64,000 nt of DNA from Bacteroidales bacterium (lineage in GTDB: Bacteria > Bacteroidota > Bacteroidia > Bacteroidales > F082): contig JAFUAA010000049.1 in NCBI GenBank assembly GCA_017460915.1, positions 144,547-208,546 of the forward strand, written 5' to 3'. The position numbers were made by a program, and so were the translations under genes. Position 1 is the stretch's first letter. The number at the start of each line of letters is the position of its first letter. The notes under the pieces are model-generated. The model ran no database searches and was not told the DNA's origin. It saw only the letters and a list, made by a program, of their open reading frames with translations. Positions 8,085-16,420 of the stretch are shown here, in pieces.

Positions 8085-9394
8085 CCATGCTCGACCGATT
8101 CCAGGCATATATTAATAGGTGTGATCTGCTCGCCGAGGGCGAAAAAGTCGTTTTGGCCCTCAGCGGAGGGAGCGATTCGATGGTGTTGGCGGACTTTCTG
8201 CTGAAATCAAAGGTGGATTTTGTGGTGGCGCATTGCAATTTCCATTTGCGTGGCGAGGAATCCGATGGTGACGAGCATTTTGTGCGCAATTTTGCGGAAG
8301 AGAATGACATTCGGTGCTTCGTGAAACATTTCGAAACGGAGCGATACGCCGCTGAGCAAGGTGTTTCCATCGAAATGGCCGCCCGCGACTTGCGTTACGC
8401 TTGGTTTGAGGAACTGCGGCAGCATTTAGGTTACGACAAAATCGCCGTGGCACATCATGCCGACGACCAAGCCGAGACTTTTTTCATCAACCTGTTGCGC
8501 GGTGCAGGCCTCAATGGACTGAAAGGAATGCGCCCGCAAAATGGGGCAATCATTCGGCCTTTGCTTTGGGCTTCTCGGGAGGAAATCCATCAGTATGCCG
8601 TTGAAAACCAAATCCTTTGGCGCGACGACCACACCAATGCCGAATCGGTGTATCTGCGCAACAAAATCCGCAACCAACTGATGCCCGTTTTCGATGAACT
8701 CCAGCCCGAAGCCCGACAAGGTCTGTACAAATCCTTGGCGCATCTTTCCTCGGAAAACGAACTCTATCGTGAATTGGTGAAAGAAAAACTATCTCATATC
8801 GTCAAAAAAGAAGGTGAAATTCAAACTTTACCTCATACCTCATTTCAACTGCTTTTTGAATGGTTGCGTCAATACGGCTTTAATACAGACCAATGTCATT
8901 TCATTTTCGAGGCGTTGGAAACGGGTGTCGGGAACAAATACTTTTCTCCGACTCATCAACTCGTGATTGGCAGAAACGAGTTGCAACTCTCTGAAATCAA
9001 ATCCGTTGTGGACGAGGAAATCCAAATTGGGACAGGCGAGGAGTGCATTGAGAAGCCAATAAAACTGCGTTTTTCAAGAATCGAAAAAACTGCAGATTTC
9101 GTTATTAACAAATCGACGAATGTCGCAATGTTGGATGCCGACAAAATCCGTTTCCCACTCATTTTGCGCCATTGGCGGCACGGCGACCGTTTCCATCCTT
9201 TGGGTATGAAAGGCTCGAAGTTGTTGAGCGATTTCTTTGTGGATCAAAAGTTTACGGAATCGCAAAAAGAATCGGTTTGGATACTGACCACTTCCGAAAG
9301 CGATATCCTTTGGGTGGTCGGACACCGCATTGACGACCGCTTTAAGGTGACAAATTCGGCAAAAAATGTCTTTGTTTGCACTCTTGCAGACTAA
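8081..9394 (+). CDS. tilS: tRNA(Ile)-lysidine synthetase
   Basis: A 437-residue enzyme that ligates lysine to C34 of tRNA-Ile(CAU) so it reads AUA. The PP-loop ATP site VLALSGGSDSMVL lies at about residues 26-38, followed by HCNFHLRGEESDGDE and AHHADDQAETFFINLLRGAG. The TilS C-terminal domain with RHWRHGDRFHPLGM is near residue 360. I place the start at 8081, where ATG overlaps the stop of the flavin reductase; 8087 is also possible. The frame stays open far upstream, but that part is antisense-like coding noise over the previous gene. Essential housekeeping gene. Confidence 0.93.
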   Translation: MTMLDRFQAYINRCDLLAEGEKVVLALSGGSDSMVLADFLLKSKVDFVVAHCNFHLRGEESDGDEHFVRNFAEENDIRCFVKHFETERYAAEQGVSIEMAARDLRYAWFEELRQHLGYDKIAVAHHADDQAETFFINLLRGAGLNGLKGMRPQNGAIIRPLLWASREEIHQYAVENQILWRDDHTNAESVYLRNKIRNQLMPVFDELQPEARQGLYKSLAHLSSENELYRELVKEKLSHIVKKEGEIQTLPHTSFQLLFEWLRQYGFNTDQCHFIFEALETGVGNKYFSPTHQLVIGRNELQLSEIKSVVDEEIQIGTGEECIEKPIKLRFSRIEKTADFVINKSTNVAMLDADKIRFPLILRHWRHGDRFHPLGMKGSKLLSDFFVDQKFTESQKESVWILTTSESDILWVVGHRIDDRFKVTNSAKNVFVCTLAD

Positions 9395-9395
9395 A

Positions 9396-9428
9396 TTTGC
9401 TAAGAAGTGCGAAATTTTTCTATTTTTG
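9396..9428 (+). promoter_or_regulatory. Promoter for the DsbD-like gene
   Basis: TTTG (9396-9399) and TATTTTTG (9421-9428) are separated by 21 bases, a good match to the Bacteroidota -33/-7 consensus. It lies just after the tilS stop, 42 bases before the next ATG. Confidence 0.6.
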
Positions 9429-9470
9429 CCGCAAAATCACAATCATTGAATAACAAATAATTGTATCAAT

Positions 9471-11537
9471 ATGAAACGACTGTTTTTTTACCTGCTGATG
9501 GCCTTTGTTGCCGTCATGCCGATGCGGGTTCAAGCCCAAATCATTGACCCTGTGAAGTGGGCGTTCACCATTGAAGACCTCAACGACAACGAGTTTGATT
9601 TGGTCGCCACGGCCACCATCGATCCCCAGTTTCACATTTACTCCACAAAGATGCCCGACTCGGCACCGCTGCCAACTGTGTTCGACATTCAAACTTCTGA
9701 GTTTTTCGAGGCGGTGGGCGAGGTGCGCGACCTCACTGACGCGCCATTGTTCTACGATGACATTTTTGAGACGGAGTACAAGCAATTTTCTGGCTCGGCC
9801 TCGTTTGCCCAGACTTTCCGCAAACTGAAGGACGGCAGTTTCCCCATCACTGGCGAAATCAGTTACCAGGCTTGCAAGGACGGACAATGCGTCTCGCTGA
9901 CCGAGGATGTCGACTTGATGTACGGCTCGGAACCCGCTGTGATTGAGGCCGCTGAACCTGAACAAAATGCAAGTGCCAAATCGAACATCTGGGGCATGAT
10001 CCTCGAAGCCATCCTATGGGGCTTCGCGGCATTGCTCACGCCTTGCGTCTTCCCGATGATTCCCATGACCGTGTCGTTCTTCATGCACGGCGAGGGCGAA
10101 AGCAAGGCGGAGGGTCGTTTCAAGGCATTTATGTACTTCATTTTCATTGTGTTGCTTTATACTTTGCCCATTGCCATCATTATCATCGTGACTTGGTTGG
10201 TGGGTGGTAACAGCGTCACTGCCGACATCTTCAACTGGTTAGCCACACACTGGCTGCCGAACATCATCTTCTTCTTGGTGTTCATGATTTTCGCGGCTTC
10301 GTTCTTCGGCGCCTTCGAAATCACCTTGGGCAGCAATATGGTGAACAAGAGCGATAGCAAGCAGAGTACCAAGAATTTAGGAGGTATCTTCTTTATGGCT
10401 TTGACTCTCGTTTTGGTGTCATTTGCCTGCACGGGTCCCATCGTGGGTACGGTGCTCATCAAATCGACCTCGGGGGAGTTCTGGGCGCCCATCGTGACGA
10501 TGTTCGCCTTCGCCGTGGCCTTTGCTTTGCCGTTTGCTATCTTCGCCTTCTTCCCGAACCTGCTACAACGTCTGCCCAAGAGCGGCGGTTGGCTCAATTC
10601 GGTGAAGGTCGTGTTGGGCTTCATAGAAGTCGCGTTAGGTTTCAAGTTCCTCAGCGTGGCCGACCAAACCTACCACTGGCACCTGCTCGACCGCGAGGTC
10701 TATCTCGGCATTTGGATTGTCTGCTTTGCCCTGTTGGGACTCTATCTCCTTGGAAAAATCCGCTTCAAGGGCGAGAAGGAAGTCAAGGAATTGGGCGTGT
10801 TCCGGCTCATCCTCATCATCGTCGACTTCACTTTTGTCATCTATATGATTCCAGGCATGTGGGGAGCTCCGTTGAAGGCCCTCTCAGGTTATCTGCCGCC
10901 CAAGCAAACTCTTGATTTTGACTTGAATAGAATCATCGAGGAGAACAGCGAGAAGGTCATCGAGTATGTGGATGCCAAGTTTGCCAATATGGCCGTGGCA
11001 CCGCAAGGTCAACAGCAAGCCGTTGCTACGGAAACCTTTACCGAAGAACCCAAGTACGCCGATTTGTTCCACTTGCCGCATAACCTTAAAGGCTATTTCG
11101 ACTATGACCAAGCCTTGGCTGCTGCCAAAGCCACCAACAAGCCGATTTTCATTGACTTTACGGGTCATGGTTGCGTGAATTGCCGCGAGATGGAGGCCAA
11201 TGTGTGGAGCGACCCGCGTGTGAAGGACATGCTGCGCAACGATTTCATTATCTGCGCGTTGTATGTCGATGACAAGACCTCACTCCCGAAGGAGGAATGG
11301 TACACATCAACCTATGACGGCAAGGAAAAGAAGACCATTGGCCGCAAGTTTGCCGACTTCCAAATCTCGAAGTTCGGCACCAACGCCCAACCCTATTACT
11401 GCCTGATGGACCACAACGGCAATTTGCTGATGAAGCCTCGTGCCTACGATTTGGACAAAGATGCCTTTGTGAACTTCCTGAAAGATGGTATCAAGAACTT
11501 TCAGGAGGAGACGTTTTATCAGCACGTAATCGACTGA
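9471..11537 (+). CDS. DsbD-family protein-disulfide reductase
   Basis: A 688-residue inner-membrane thiol reductase. It has a signal peptide (to VQAQ, ~residue 23) and a periplasmic DsbD-alpha-like domain to ~160. A membrane domain of about eight helices begins with WGFAALLTPCVFPMIPMTVS (the cytochrome-c-biogenesis DsbD core, with its Cys). The C-terminal thioredoxin domain carries the active site GHGCVNCREME near residue 568. Electrons pass from cytoplasmic thioredoxin through the membrane cysteines to periplasmic proteins. Second membrane cysteine is in LVSFACTGPIVG. Own promoter upstream and a strong hairpin downstream suggest a single-gene unit. Confidence 0.92.
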   Translation: MKRLFFYLLMAFVAVMPMRVQAQIIDPVKWAFTIEDLNDNEFDLVATATIDPQFHIYSTKMPDSAPLPTVFDIQTSEFFEAVGEVRDLTDAPLFYDDIFETEYKQFSGSASFAQTFRKLKDGSFPITGEISYQACKDGQCVSLTEDVDLMYGSEPAVIEAAEPEQNASAKSNIWGMILEAILWGFAALLTPCVFPMIPMTVSFFMHGEGESKAEGRFKAFMYFIFIVLLYTLPIAIIIIVTWLVGGNSVTADIFNWLATHWLPNIIFFLVFMIFAASFFGAFEITLGSNMVNKSDSKQSTKNLGGIFFMALTLVLVSFACTGPIVGTVLIKSTSGEFWAPIVTMFAFAVAFALPFAIFAFFPNLLQRLPKSGGWLNSVKVVLGFIEVALGFKFLSVADQTYHWHLLDREVYLGIWIVCFALLGLYLLGKIRFKGEKEVKELGVFRLILIIVDFTFVIYMIPGMWGAPLKALSGYLPPKQTLDFDLNRIIEENSEKVIEYVDAKFANMAVAPQGQQQAVATETFTEEPKYADLFHLPHNLKGYFDYDQALAAAKATNKPIFIDFTGHGCVNCREMEANVWSDPRVKDMLRNDFIICALYVDDKTSLPKEEWYTSTYDGKEKKTIGRKFADFQISKFGTNAQPYYCLMDHNGNLLMKPRAYDLDKDAFVNFLKDGIKNFQEETFYQHVID

Positions 11538-11551
11538 ATCTTCAACTCGCA

Positions 11552-11598
11552 CAATCCGTCTTTCGACCCAGCCACAAAGGTCGAAGGCGGATTGTTGT
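11552..11598 (+). terminator. Terminator of the DsbD-like gene
   Basis: A long stem pairs CAATCCGTCTTTCGACC with GGTCGAAGGCGGATTG (one bulge), 14 bases after the stop, followed by a T-rich stretch. Confidence 0.75.
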
Positions 11599-11747
11599 TT
11601 TGGACGAGGTCGGTGAGGTTTGCCAAAAATGCGTTTATTCCGCTACGAACCTTGAAATTTTCAATTCTTAGTGGAATAAACACGAAATTATACCACAAGA
11701 ACGCTTTCGTTTTGTGGTGTTGCGACAGAAGAACACACACGTTTCTC

Positions 11748-11776
11748 TTGACTTTTCAAAAAAAGCCGTATCTTTG
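11748..11776 (+). promoter_or_regulatory. Promoter for the methylase leader RNA
   Basis: TTG (11748-11750) and TATCTTTG (11769-11776) are separated by 18 bases. This predicts a transcript starting near 11783 and hence a leader of about 350 nt before the methylase ATG at 12133. Confidence 0.55.
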
Positions 11777-11901
11777 GGGCGATAAAAAAAGAGAAAAGTC
11801 TAACCAAACTACACTGAAAAATGACCCAAGCGCATATAGCGCATTGTTAAAATAACATATTGTAAACCAAAGCATTAGCTATTATTCGCATTCAAAACAA
11901 A

Positions 11902-12047
11902 AGCGTCGGAAACTCTTGATTTGAAAGAAATCGGATAAAAGCAATCTCACGGAAGCGATTGGTTCCGTTGTCTCACATAGAGTTAATGCTCACACCGAAT
12001 TAGGTGTGGGCAAATTTCTAGTGAGGCAACGGGGTTCAACCGACGCT
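11902..12047 (+). ncRNA. Candidate structured RNA in the methylase leader
   Basis: The leader has nested pairings. P1 joins AGCGTCGG (11902-11909) to CCGACGCT (12040-12047). P2 joins about 14 bp, TTCCGTTGTCTCAC (11963-11976) to GTGAGGCAACGGGG (12021-12034), with a few G-U pairs. P3 joins GCTCACACC (11988-11996) to GGTGTGGGC (12003-12011) across a 6-base loop. Small side hairpins lie at 11918-11932 and 11942-11961. No protein-like frame covers the region. It does not match tmRNA, RNase P, SRP RNA or a riboswitch I know. It may be a cis-regulator or a processed small RNA. Confidence 0.45.
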
Positions 12048-12098
12048 CCTCGTGAATGCGATAGAAAGGCCTGCACCTTTCGTTTATCCCGATTCCAA

Positions 12099-12131
12099 GT
12101 GATTGATAGCCGTGCGAAAACTGTCAATCAC
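12099..12131 (+). promoter_or_regulatory. Hairpin abutting the methylase start codon
   Basis: A perfect 8-bp stem, GTGATTGA (12099-12106) with TCAATCAC (12124-12131), ends one base before the ATG at 12133. Bacteroidota depend little on Shine-Dalgarno sites and prefer unstructured start regions, so this could lower translation. Confidence 0.5.
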
Positions 12132-12132
12132 G

Positions 12133-12897
12133 ATGGCCAACAAGAATCTGAATCAGGCGAAAAACGCCAAGAAGGACGAGTTTTATACCCAACTCGTTGA
12201 TATTGAAAACGAGCTGAGGCACTACAAGGAGCATTTCAAAGGTAAAACGGTGCTCTGCAACTGCGATGACCCGCGTGTGAGCAATTTCTTCCATTATTTC
12301 AGCTATAATTTCGAGCAGTTGGGCTTGAAGAAACTGATTACCACTTGTTATAAGAACCAAAACCGTGATTTGTTCAGCCAGAACGATTCGGAGCAGGCGA
12401 TTTGGCTGGAATACTATGGCGACCGCAATGGTAACCGCGTGCCCGACCCGGAGGAAATCGGTATCCATTATTTCAAAGGGGACGGCGATTTCCGCTCGCA
12501 AGAATGTATCGAACTTTTGAAAGAGGCAGATATTGTGGTGACGAATCCACCGTTTTCGCTGTTTCGGGAATATGTGGCGCAATTGATGAAGAATGAGAAG
12601 AAGTTTGTGATAGTGGGACATCAAAATGCGATTCATTATAAAGAGATTTTTCCTTTGATTAAAGAAAATCGCTTGTGGTTAGGGTATGGATTTAAAGGCG
12701 GAGCAGCTCATTTTATCAGTAAATATGAAGACACTGCTACTGCAGGAGACCACAGAGAAGGAATGATTCGAGTTTCAGGTGTCACATGGTTTACTAATCT
12801 CGAAATTCAAAAACGCCATGAAGATTTGATTCTATACAAATTGTATAATGAAGAAGAATATCCAAAATATGATAATTTTGATGCTATAAATATTTGA
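12133..12897 (+). CDS. EcoRI-family adenine-specific DNA methyltransferase, N-terminal part
   Basis: A 254-residue product starting MANKNLNQAKNAKKDEFYTQ, the typical N-terminus of EcoRI-type N6-adenine methylases. The catalytic motif IV is VVTNPPFSLF, about residues 135-144, and the SAM-binding part is upstream (KTVLCNCDDPRVSNFF). An in-frame ATG ten codons upstream is less likely. The frame ends after YDNFDAINI. The conserved next segment (MGVPVTFLDKYNPDQFEI) continues in another frame, so the gene is split by a small deletion/frameshift. The catalytic half is intact, but it may be inactive without the C-terminal part. A DUF262-HNH gene follows. Confidence 0.85.
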   Translation: MANKNLNQAKNAKKDEFYTQLVDIENELRHYKEHFKGKTVLCNCDDPRVSNFFHYFSYNFEQLGLKKLITTCYKNQNRDLFSQNDSEQAIWLEYYGDRNGNRVPDPEEIGIHYFKGDGDFRSQECIELLKEADIVVTNPPFSLFREYVAQLMKNEKKFVIVGHQNAIHYKEIFPLIKENRLWLGYGFKGGAAHFISKYEDTATAGDHREGMIRVSGVTWFTNLEIQKRHEDLILYKLYNEEEYPKYDNFDAINI

Positions 12898-13118
12898 TGG
12901 GTGTGCCTGTGACGTTTTTGGACAAATATAATCCTGATCAATTTGAAATTGTGGGGATTTTGAACCACGGTTGTGACAGTGAATACGATTTGGCAAAACC
13001 GATATTGAATGGAAAGGAGAAATTCTCCCGCATCCTCATCCGTCGCAAGCAGCCCATCCCATTGCCCTATGCCAGTGAAGCGACGGTATCAATGGCGGCG
13101 GAGGAGTCAGCCTCGTAG
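12897..13118 (+). pseudogene. C-terminal fragment of the EcoRI-family methyltransferase
   Basis: The frame opens with ATG at 12897 (TTG at 12894 possible), overlapping the stop of the N-terminal half. It reads MGVPVTFLDKYNPDQFEIVG, then ILNHGCDSEYDLAKPILNG and ILIRRKQP, the usual C-terminal part of this methylase family. About a dozen linker residues normally found between the halves are missing. The last ~20 residues (SEATVSMAAEESAS) run into a dispersed repeat and look non-native. Translation by stop-start coupling (overlapping TGA/ATG) could still yield a two-piece enzyme. Confidence 0.75.
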
Positions 13119-13158
13119 GGGCGACATACCAGTAAGCAGGCGACGAAAGTCCCTGCAC
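13107..13158 (+). repeat. Dispersed palindromic mini-repeat (CCCCGTAGGGGCG family), copy 1
   Basis: Core CGTAGGGGCGACA followed by AAGCAGGCGACG and AGTCCCTGC. Related copies lie at 31851-31910 and, inverted, at 42114-42172. It lies between the methylase fragment and the HNH gene. Confidence 0.7.
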
Positions 13159-13174
13159 TAAAACACAACAGAAT

Positions 13175-14257
13175 ATGCAAATAGAACTACACAAAATCAC
13201 CGTCCGCGAGCTGACGCAAGGCTATGCGGACAACAACGAAAACGGCGTGTGCGCCTACGGTGGCCACCTCGATGTGCGCCCGCCCTACCAACGCGAGTTC
13301 GTGTATGGTGAAAAAGAACGCGACGCCGTCATCGACACACTCACCAACGGCTTTCCGCTCAACGTGATGTATTGGGCCGTGCGCGAGGACAATACCTACG
13401 AAATCATCGACGGCCAGCAACGCACCATCTCCATCTGCCAATACGTCAACGGCGACTTCGCGTTCATGTTCCGCTATTTCCATAACCTCCAGCCCGATGA
13501 GCAGGAGCAAATCCTCAACTACGAGTTGCAGGTCTACATCTGTAGCGGCACCGACAGCGAGAAACTGAAATGGTTCAAGACCATCAACATCGCGGGCAAG
13601 GAACTGACCGAACAGGAGTTGCGCAACGCCGTTTACGCTGGATCGTGGGTGAGCGATGCCAAGCGCTATTTCAGCAGGAACAACTGCGCGGCCTACGGTT
13701 TGGGCAGCCGGTATGTTTCGGGAGAAGTGAACCGACAAGCGTATTTGGAAACGGCAATCCGCAGGATTTCAAACAACAACATTGAGGCTTACATGGGCAA
13801 CCACCAGCACGACCCGAATGCAGTGGCACTGTGGAACCACTTCAGCAGCGTCATCAATTGGGTGAAAGCGGTTTTCCCCTTCTACCGCAAGGAGATGAAG
13901 GGCTTGGACTGGGGAACGCTGTACGCCAAATACTACGAACAGAATTGGGATGCCAACGCCTTGGAAGCCGAAATCAAGCAACTGATGGCCGACAGTGACG
14001 TGGAGAAAAAGAAGGGCATCTACATCTACGTTTTCGACCACGATGAACACCATCTCGAAATCCGTGCTTTCGACAGCAACATGAAGCGCGAGGTTTACGA
14101 AAGGCAAAACGGAATCTGCACTATTTGCGGCCAGCATTTCGACATCGAGCAGATGGAGGCCGATCACATCACGCCGTGGCGCGACGGCGGTCGCACCATC
14201 GCCGACAACTGCCAGATGCTCTGCCGCGACTGCAACAGGCGGAAGAGCGGGAAATGA
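13175..14257 (+). CDS. DUF262 + HNH endonuclease, probable restriction partner
   Basis: A 360-residue two-domain protein. The N-terminal DUF262 (ParB-like fold) shows RPPYQREFVYGEKERDAVID at about residues 32-51 and IIDGQQRTISIC at about 80-91; DUF262 domains hydrolyse nucleotides or guide DNA cleavage in GmrSD-type enzymes. The C-terminal HNH domain (residues ~310-360) has CTICG, ADHITPWRDGG and CRDCNRRKSG: two CxxC zinc pairs around the catalytic DH. It follows the EcoRI-type methylase, and such pairs occur as restriction-modification units; here the nuclease looks intact while the methylase is split. Target unknown. Confidence 0.8.
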   Translation: MQIELHKITVRELTQGYADNNENGVCAYGGHLDVRPPYQREFVYGEKERDAVIDTLTNGFPLNVMYWAVREDNTYEIIDGQQRTISICQYVNGDFAFMFRYFHNLQPDEQEQILNYELQVYICSGTDSEKLKWFKTINIAGKELTEQELRNAVYAGSWVSDAKRYFSRNNCAAYGLGSRYVSGEVNRQAYLETAIRRISNNNIEAYMGNHQHDPNAVALWNHFSSVINWVKAVFPFYRKEMKGLDWGTLYAKYYEQNWDANALEAEIKQLMADSDVEKKKGIYIYVFDHDEHHLEIRAFDSNMKREVYERQNGICTICGQHFDIEQMEADHITPWRDGGRTIADNCQMLCRDCNRRKSGK

Positions 14258-14269
14258 AAAGGAAAACAA

Positions 14270-14302
14270 AAGAAGGAAGGACAACGAAAGCCCTTCCTTC
14301 TT
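14270..14302 (+). terminator. Terminator of the DUF262-HNH gene
   Basis: Stem GAAGGAAGG (14272-14280) with CCTTCCTTC (14292-14300), followed after a few bases by an eight-T run. It lies between convergent genes. Confidence 0.75.
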
Positions 14303-14325
14303 CATAATTGTTTTTTTTCAATCAC

Positions 14326-15702
14326 TTAAACAAGCTCGCCACCCTTAGCAAAATGCTGATAGAAAGCGATAATCGTCTCGATGCCTTTGTAGAAGTGGTC
14401 GAGGCGGTAGTTCTCGTTGGGCGAGTGGATGGCGTCTTCGCCGAGGCCGAAGCCCATCAGGATGCTCTTGATGCCTAGCACTTTCTCGAAGGTCGAGATA
14501 ATCGGGATGGAGCCGCCCGAGCGCATCGGGATTGGAAGTTTGCCGTAGGTGTCCATGTAGGCGGCTTCGGCGGCTTTGTAGGCCGGCAGGTCGATGGGGC
14601 AGCCGTAGGCTTGTCCGCCATGCAGCGGCGTGACTTTCACGGTCACATAGTCGGGCGCGTTCTTTTCGAGGTAGTCTTTCACCAAAACGGCAATCTTCTC
14701 GTGGTCTTGGTTGGGGACGAGACGGCAGGAGAGTTTGGCGTAGGCCTTCGAAGGCAGCACGGTCTTGGAGCCTTCGCCCGTGTAGCCGCCCCACATCCCG
14801 CAGAGGTCGAAGGTCGGGCGGATGCCGACTCTTTCAATCTTGGTATAGCCTTCCTCGCCGAGCAAGGCTTTCACGCCGACGCTCTTCTTGTAGTCGTCCT
14901 CGTTGTAAGGCGCCATATTGAGCAGTTCGCGCTCGCGGGCGGAGCATTCAATGACGTCATCGTAGAAATGCGGAATGGTGATGTGGTTGTTCTCGTCCAT
15001 ACACTTGGCAATCATCTCGCACAAAGTGTTGAGCGGGTTGGCGACGCTGCCACCAAACAGTCCTGAATGCAGGTCGGCATTGGGGCCCGTGACCTCGATT
15101 TCCCAATAGGCCAAGCCGCGCAGTCCCGTGGTGATGCTCGGCACGTCGGTACCAATCATCGAGGTGTCGGAAACGAGGATGATGTCGGCCTTGACCAAGT
15201 CTTTGTATTCCACGACCCACTTCGAGAGGCTGCCCGAGCCGATTTCCTCTTCGCCTTCGAGCATGAACTTCACGTTGCAAGGCAAAGTGTTGGTTTTTAC
15301 CATCGTTTCGAAGGCCTTGGCGTGCATGAATGACTGGCCTTTGTCGTCGTCGGCGCCGCGAGCCCAGATCTTGCCATCTTTGATGACGGGCTCAAACGGG
15401 TCGGTGTGCCACAGTTCGATGGGGTCAACGGGCATCACGTCGTAGTGGCCGTAAACCAAGACGGTAGGCAGTTTCGGGTCGATGATTTTCTCGCCATAGA
15501 CGATGGGATTGCCCTCGGTGGGCATCACCTCGGCCTTGTCGGCACCAGCGGCCAGGATGGCGTCGCGCCAGTATTCGGCGCAGCGGATCATATCGGGTTT
15601 GTGCGCCGATTCCGAACTGATGGAAGGGATTCTGATGAGGCCAAACAACTCGTCCAGAAAACGATCCTTGTTGGCTTCGATGTAATTTTTTGTGATTTGC
15701 AT
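14326..15702 (-). CDS. M20-family dipeptidase
   Basis: A 458-residue zinc metallopeptidase of the M20 (carnosinase/CNDP-like) family. VLVYGHYDVMPVDP (about residues 80-95) holds the first metal-binding His and catalytic Asp, ARGADDDKGQ holds the bridging Asp, and LEGEEEIGSGSL holds the catalytic/metal Glu pair. The central lid domain (GLRGLAYWEIEVTGP) and the final His near AIHSPNENYRLDHF complete the site. It probably cleaves dipeptides in the cytoplasm, as it has no signal peptide. Monocistronic on the minus strand. Substrate range cannot be read from sequence. Confidence 0.9.
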   Translation of the reverse strand: MQITKNYIEANKDRFLDELFGLIRIPSISSESAHKPDMIRCAEYWRDAILAAGADKAEVMPTEGNPIVYGEKIIDPKLPTVLVYGHYDVMPVDPIELWHTDPFEPVIKDGKIWARGADDDKGQSFMHAKAFETMVKTNTLPCNVKFMLEGEEEIGSGSLSKWVVEYKDLVKADIILVSDTSMIGTDVPSITTGLRGLAYWEIEVTGPNADLHSGLFGGSVANPLNTLCEMIAKCMDENNHITIPHFYDDVIECSARERELLNMAPYNEDDYKKSVGVKALLGEEGYTKIERVGIRPTFDLCGMWGGYTGEGSKTVLPSKAYAKLSCRLVPNQDHEKIAVLVKDYLEKNAPDYVTVKVTPLHGGQAYGCPIDLPAYKAAEAAYMDTYGKLPIPMRSGGSIPIISTFEKVLGIKSILMGFGLGEDAIHSPNENYRLDHFYKGIETIIAFYQHFAKGGELV

Positions 15703-15768
15703 AATCGGTAATTTAAGATTTAAAATTCAAAATTTATGATTGGCAAAGATAGGGAATTCTTTGGGATA

Positions 15769-15800
15769 TTGGTTTCTTTTGGGAAAAAGTTGTAACTTTG
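15769..15800 (+). promoter_or_regulatory. Promoter of the PIN toxin-antitoxin pair
   Basis: TTGG (15769-15772) and TAACTTTG (15793-15800) are spaced 20 bases apart, 27 bases before the antitoxin ATG. Confidence 0.55.
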
Positions 15801-15827
15801 CAGCATAAATCAATTAAACTATAAGAG

Positions 15828-16019
15828 ATGGAAGATTATGTAGTGTCAATTCCACGGAGTGATTTCAGCTTGATGGAGGAACTGTTTGCTCGGATGGGAT
15901 GGAAAGTGCGCCCACGCCGTTCATCGATAGAGAAATTCATCAAGTCATGTCCGCAAACTTCTTCGATGACCGATGAGGAAATTGCGGCAGAAGTTAATGC
16001 GGTGCGTTACGGCAAATGA
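15828..16019 (+). CDS. Antitoxin of a PIN-type toxin-antitoxin pair
   Basis: A 63-residue protein, MEDYVVSIPRSDFSLMEELF, then MGWKVRPR, ending EEIAAEVNAVRYGK. The short beta-strand/helix N-terminus and the EVNAVRYGK tail recur in the broken antitoxin at 30999-31210 (EVSAVRYGK), so both belong to one local family. Its stop overlaps the toxin start (ATGA), ensuring coupled translation. It is expected to bind the PIN protein and probably the promoter at 15769-15800. Family name not recognised. Confidence 0.75.
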   Translation: MEDYVVSIPRSDFSLMEELFARMGWKVRPRRSSIEKFIKSCPQTSSMTDEEIAAEVNAVRYGK

Positions 16020-16420
16020 AGGTTCTATTTGATACAAATTTGTGGATTTCGTTTATGATTGGTAAACGACTTTCATCCTTGGCTGAAGTTCTCAATCGGC
16101 AAGATGTTGAGGTTTATGTCAGTGAACAATTATTGGAGGAAATCCGCACGGTTATTGCGCGACCGAAGTTCGACAAACTCATATCCGAGGAAACGCGGTT
16201 CTATTTCTTTGAGATGGTGTATGATGTTTGTTTGGTAACAGATATCACAGTTCAGAGTGAATCGCCTATACGTGATATCAAGGATTTGTATCTTCTTTCG
16301 ATGGCCGAGAGTGTACCTGTTGATTTTATTGTAAGTGGCGATAAGGATTTGACAGAACTTGGTGTGCATAAAGGTATACCGATTTTAAAATATTCCGATT
16401 TCTTGGAGACGTTGAGATAG
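16016..16420 (+). CDS. PIN-domain toxin (putative VapC-like RNase)
   Basis: A 134-residue PIN-domain protein. The first acidic residue sits in VLFDTNLWIS (Asp6), a Glu in EQLLEEI, a further acidic pair near SPIRDIKDLYLLSMA, and the last in VSGDKDL. All four expected catalytic acids for the Mg2+ site are present. It overlaps the antitoxin by 4 bases. This is the only complete PIN module in the window; others (7.1 and 31.2 kb) are wrecks. Likely cleaves a tRNA or other RNA, target unknown. Confidence 0.85.
   Translation: MKVLFDTNLWISFMIGKRLSSLAEVLNRQDVEVYVSEQLLEEIRTVIARPKFDKLISEETRFYFFEMVYDVCLVTDITVQSESPIRDIKDLYLLSMAESVPVDFIVSGDKDLTELGVHKGIPILKYSDFLETLR

Noticed and set aside
11902-12047. 6S, SRP, tmRNA or RNase P RNA as identity of the folded leader
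   Set aside because: None of the conserved sequence blocks I know for these RNAs is present, and the nested stems do not match their layouts.
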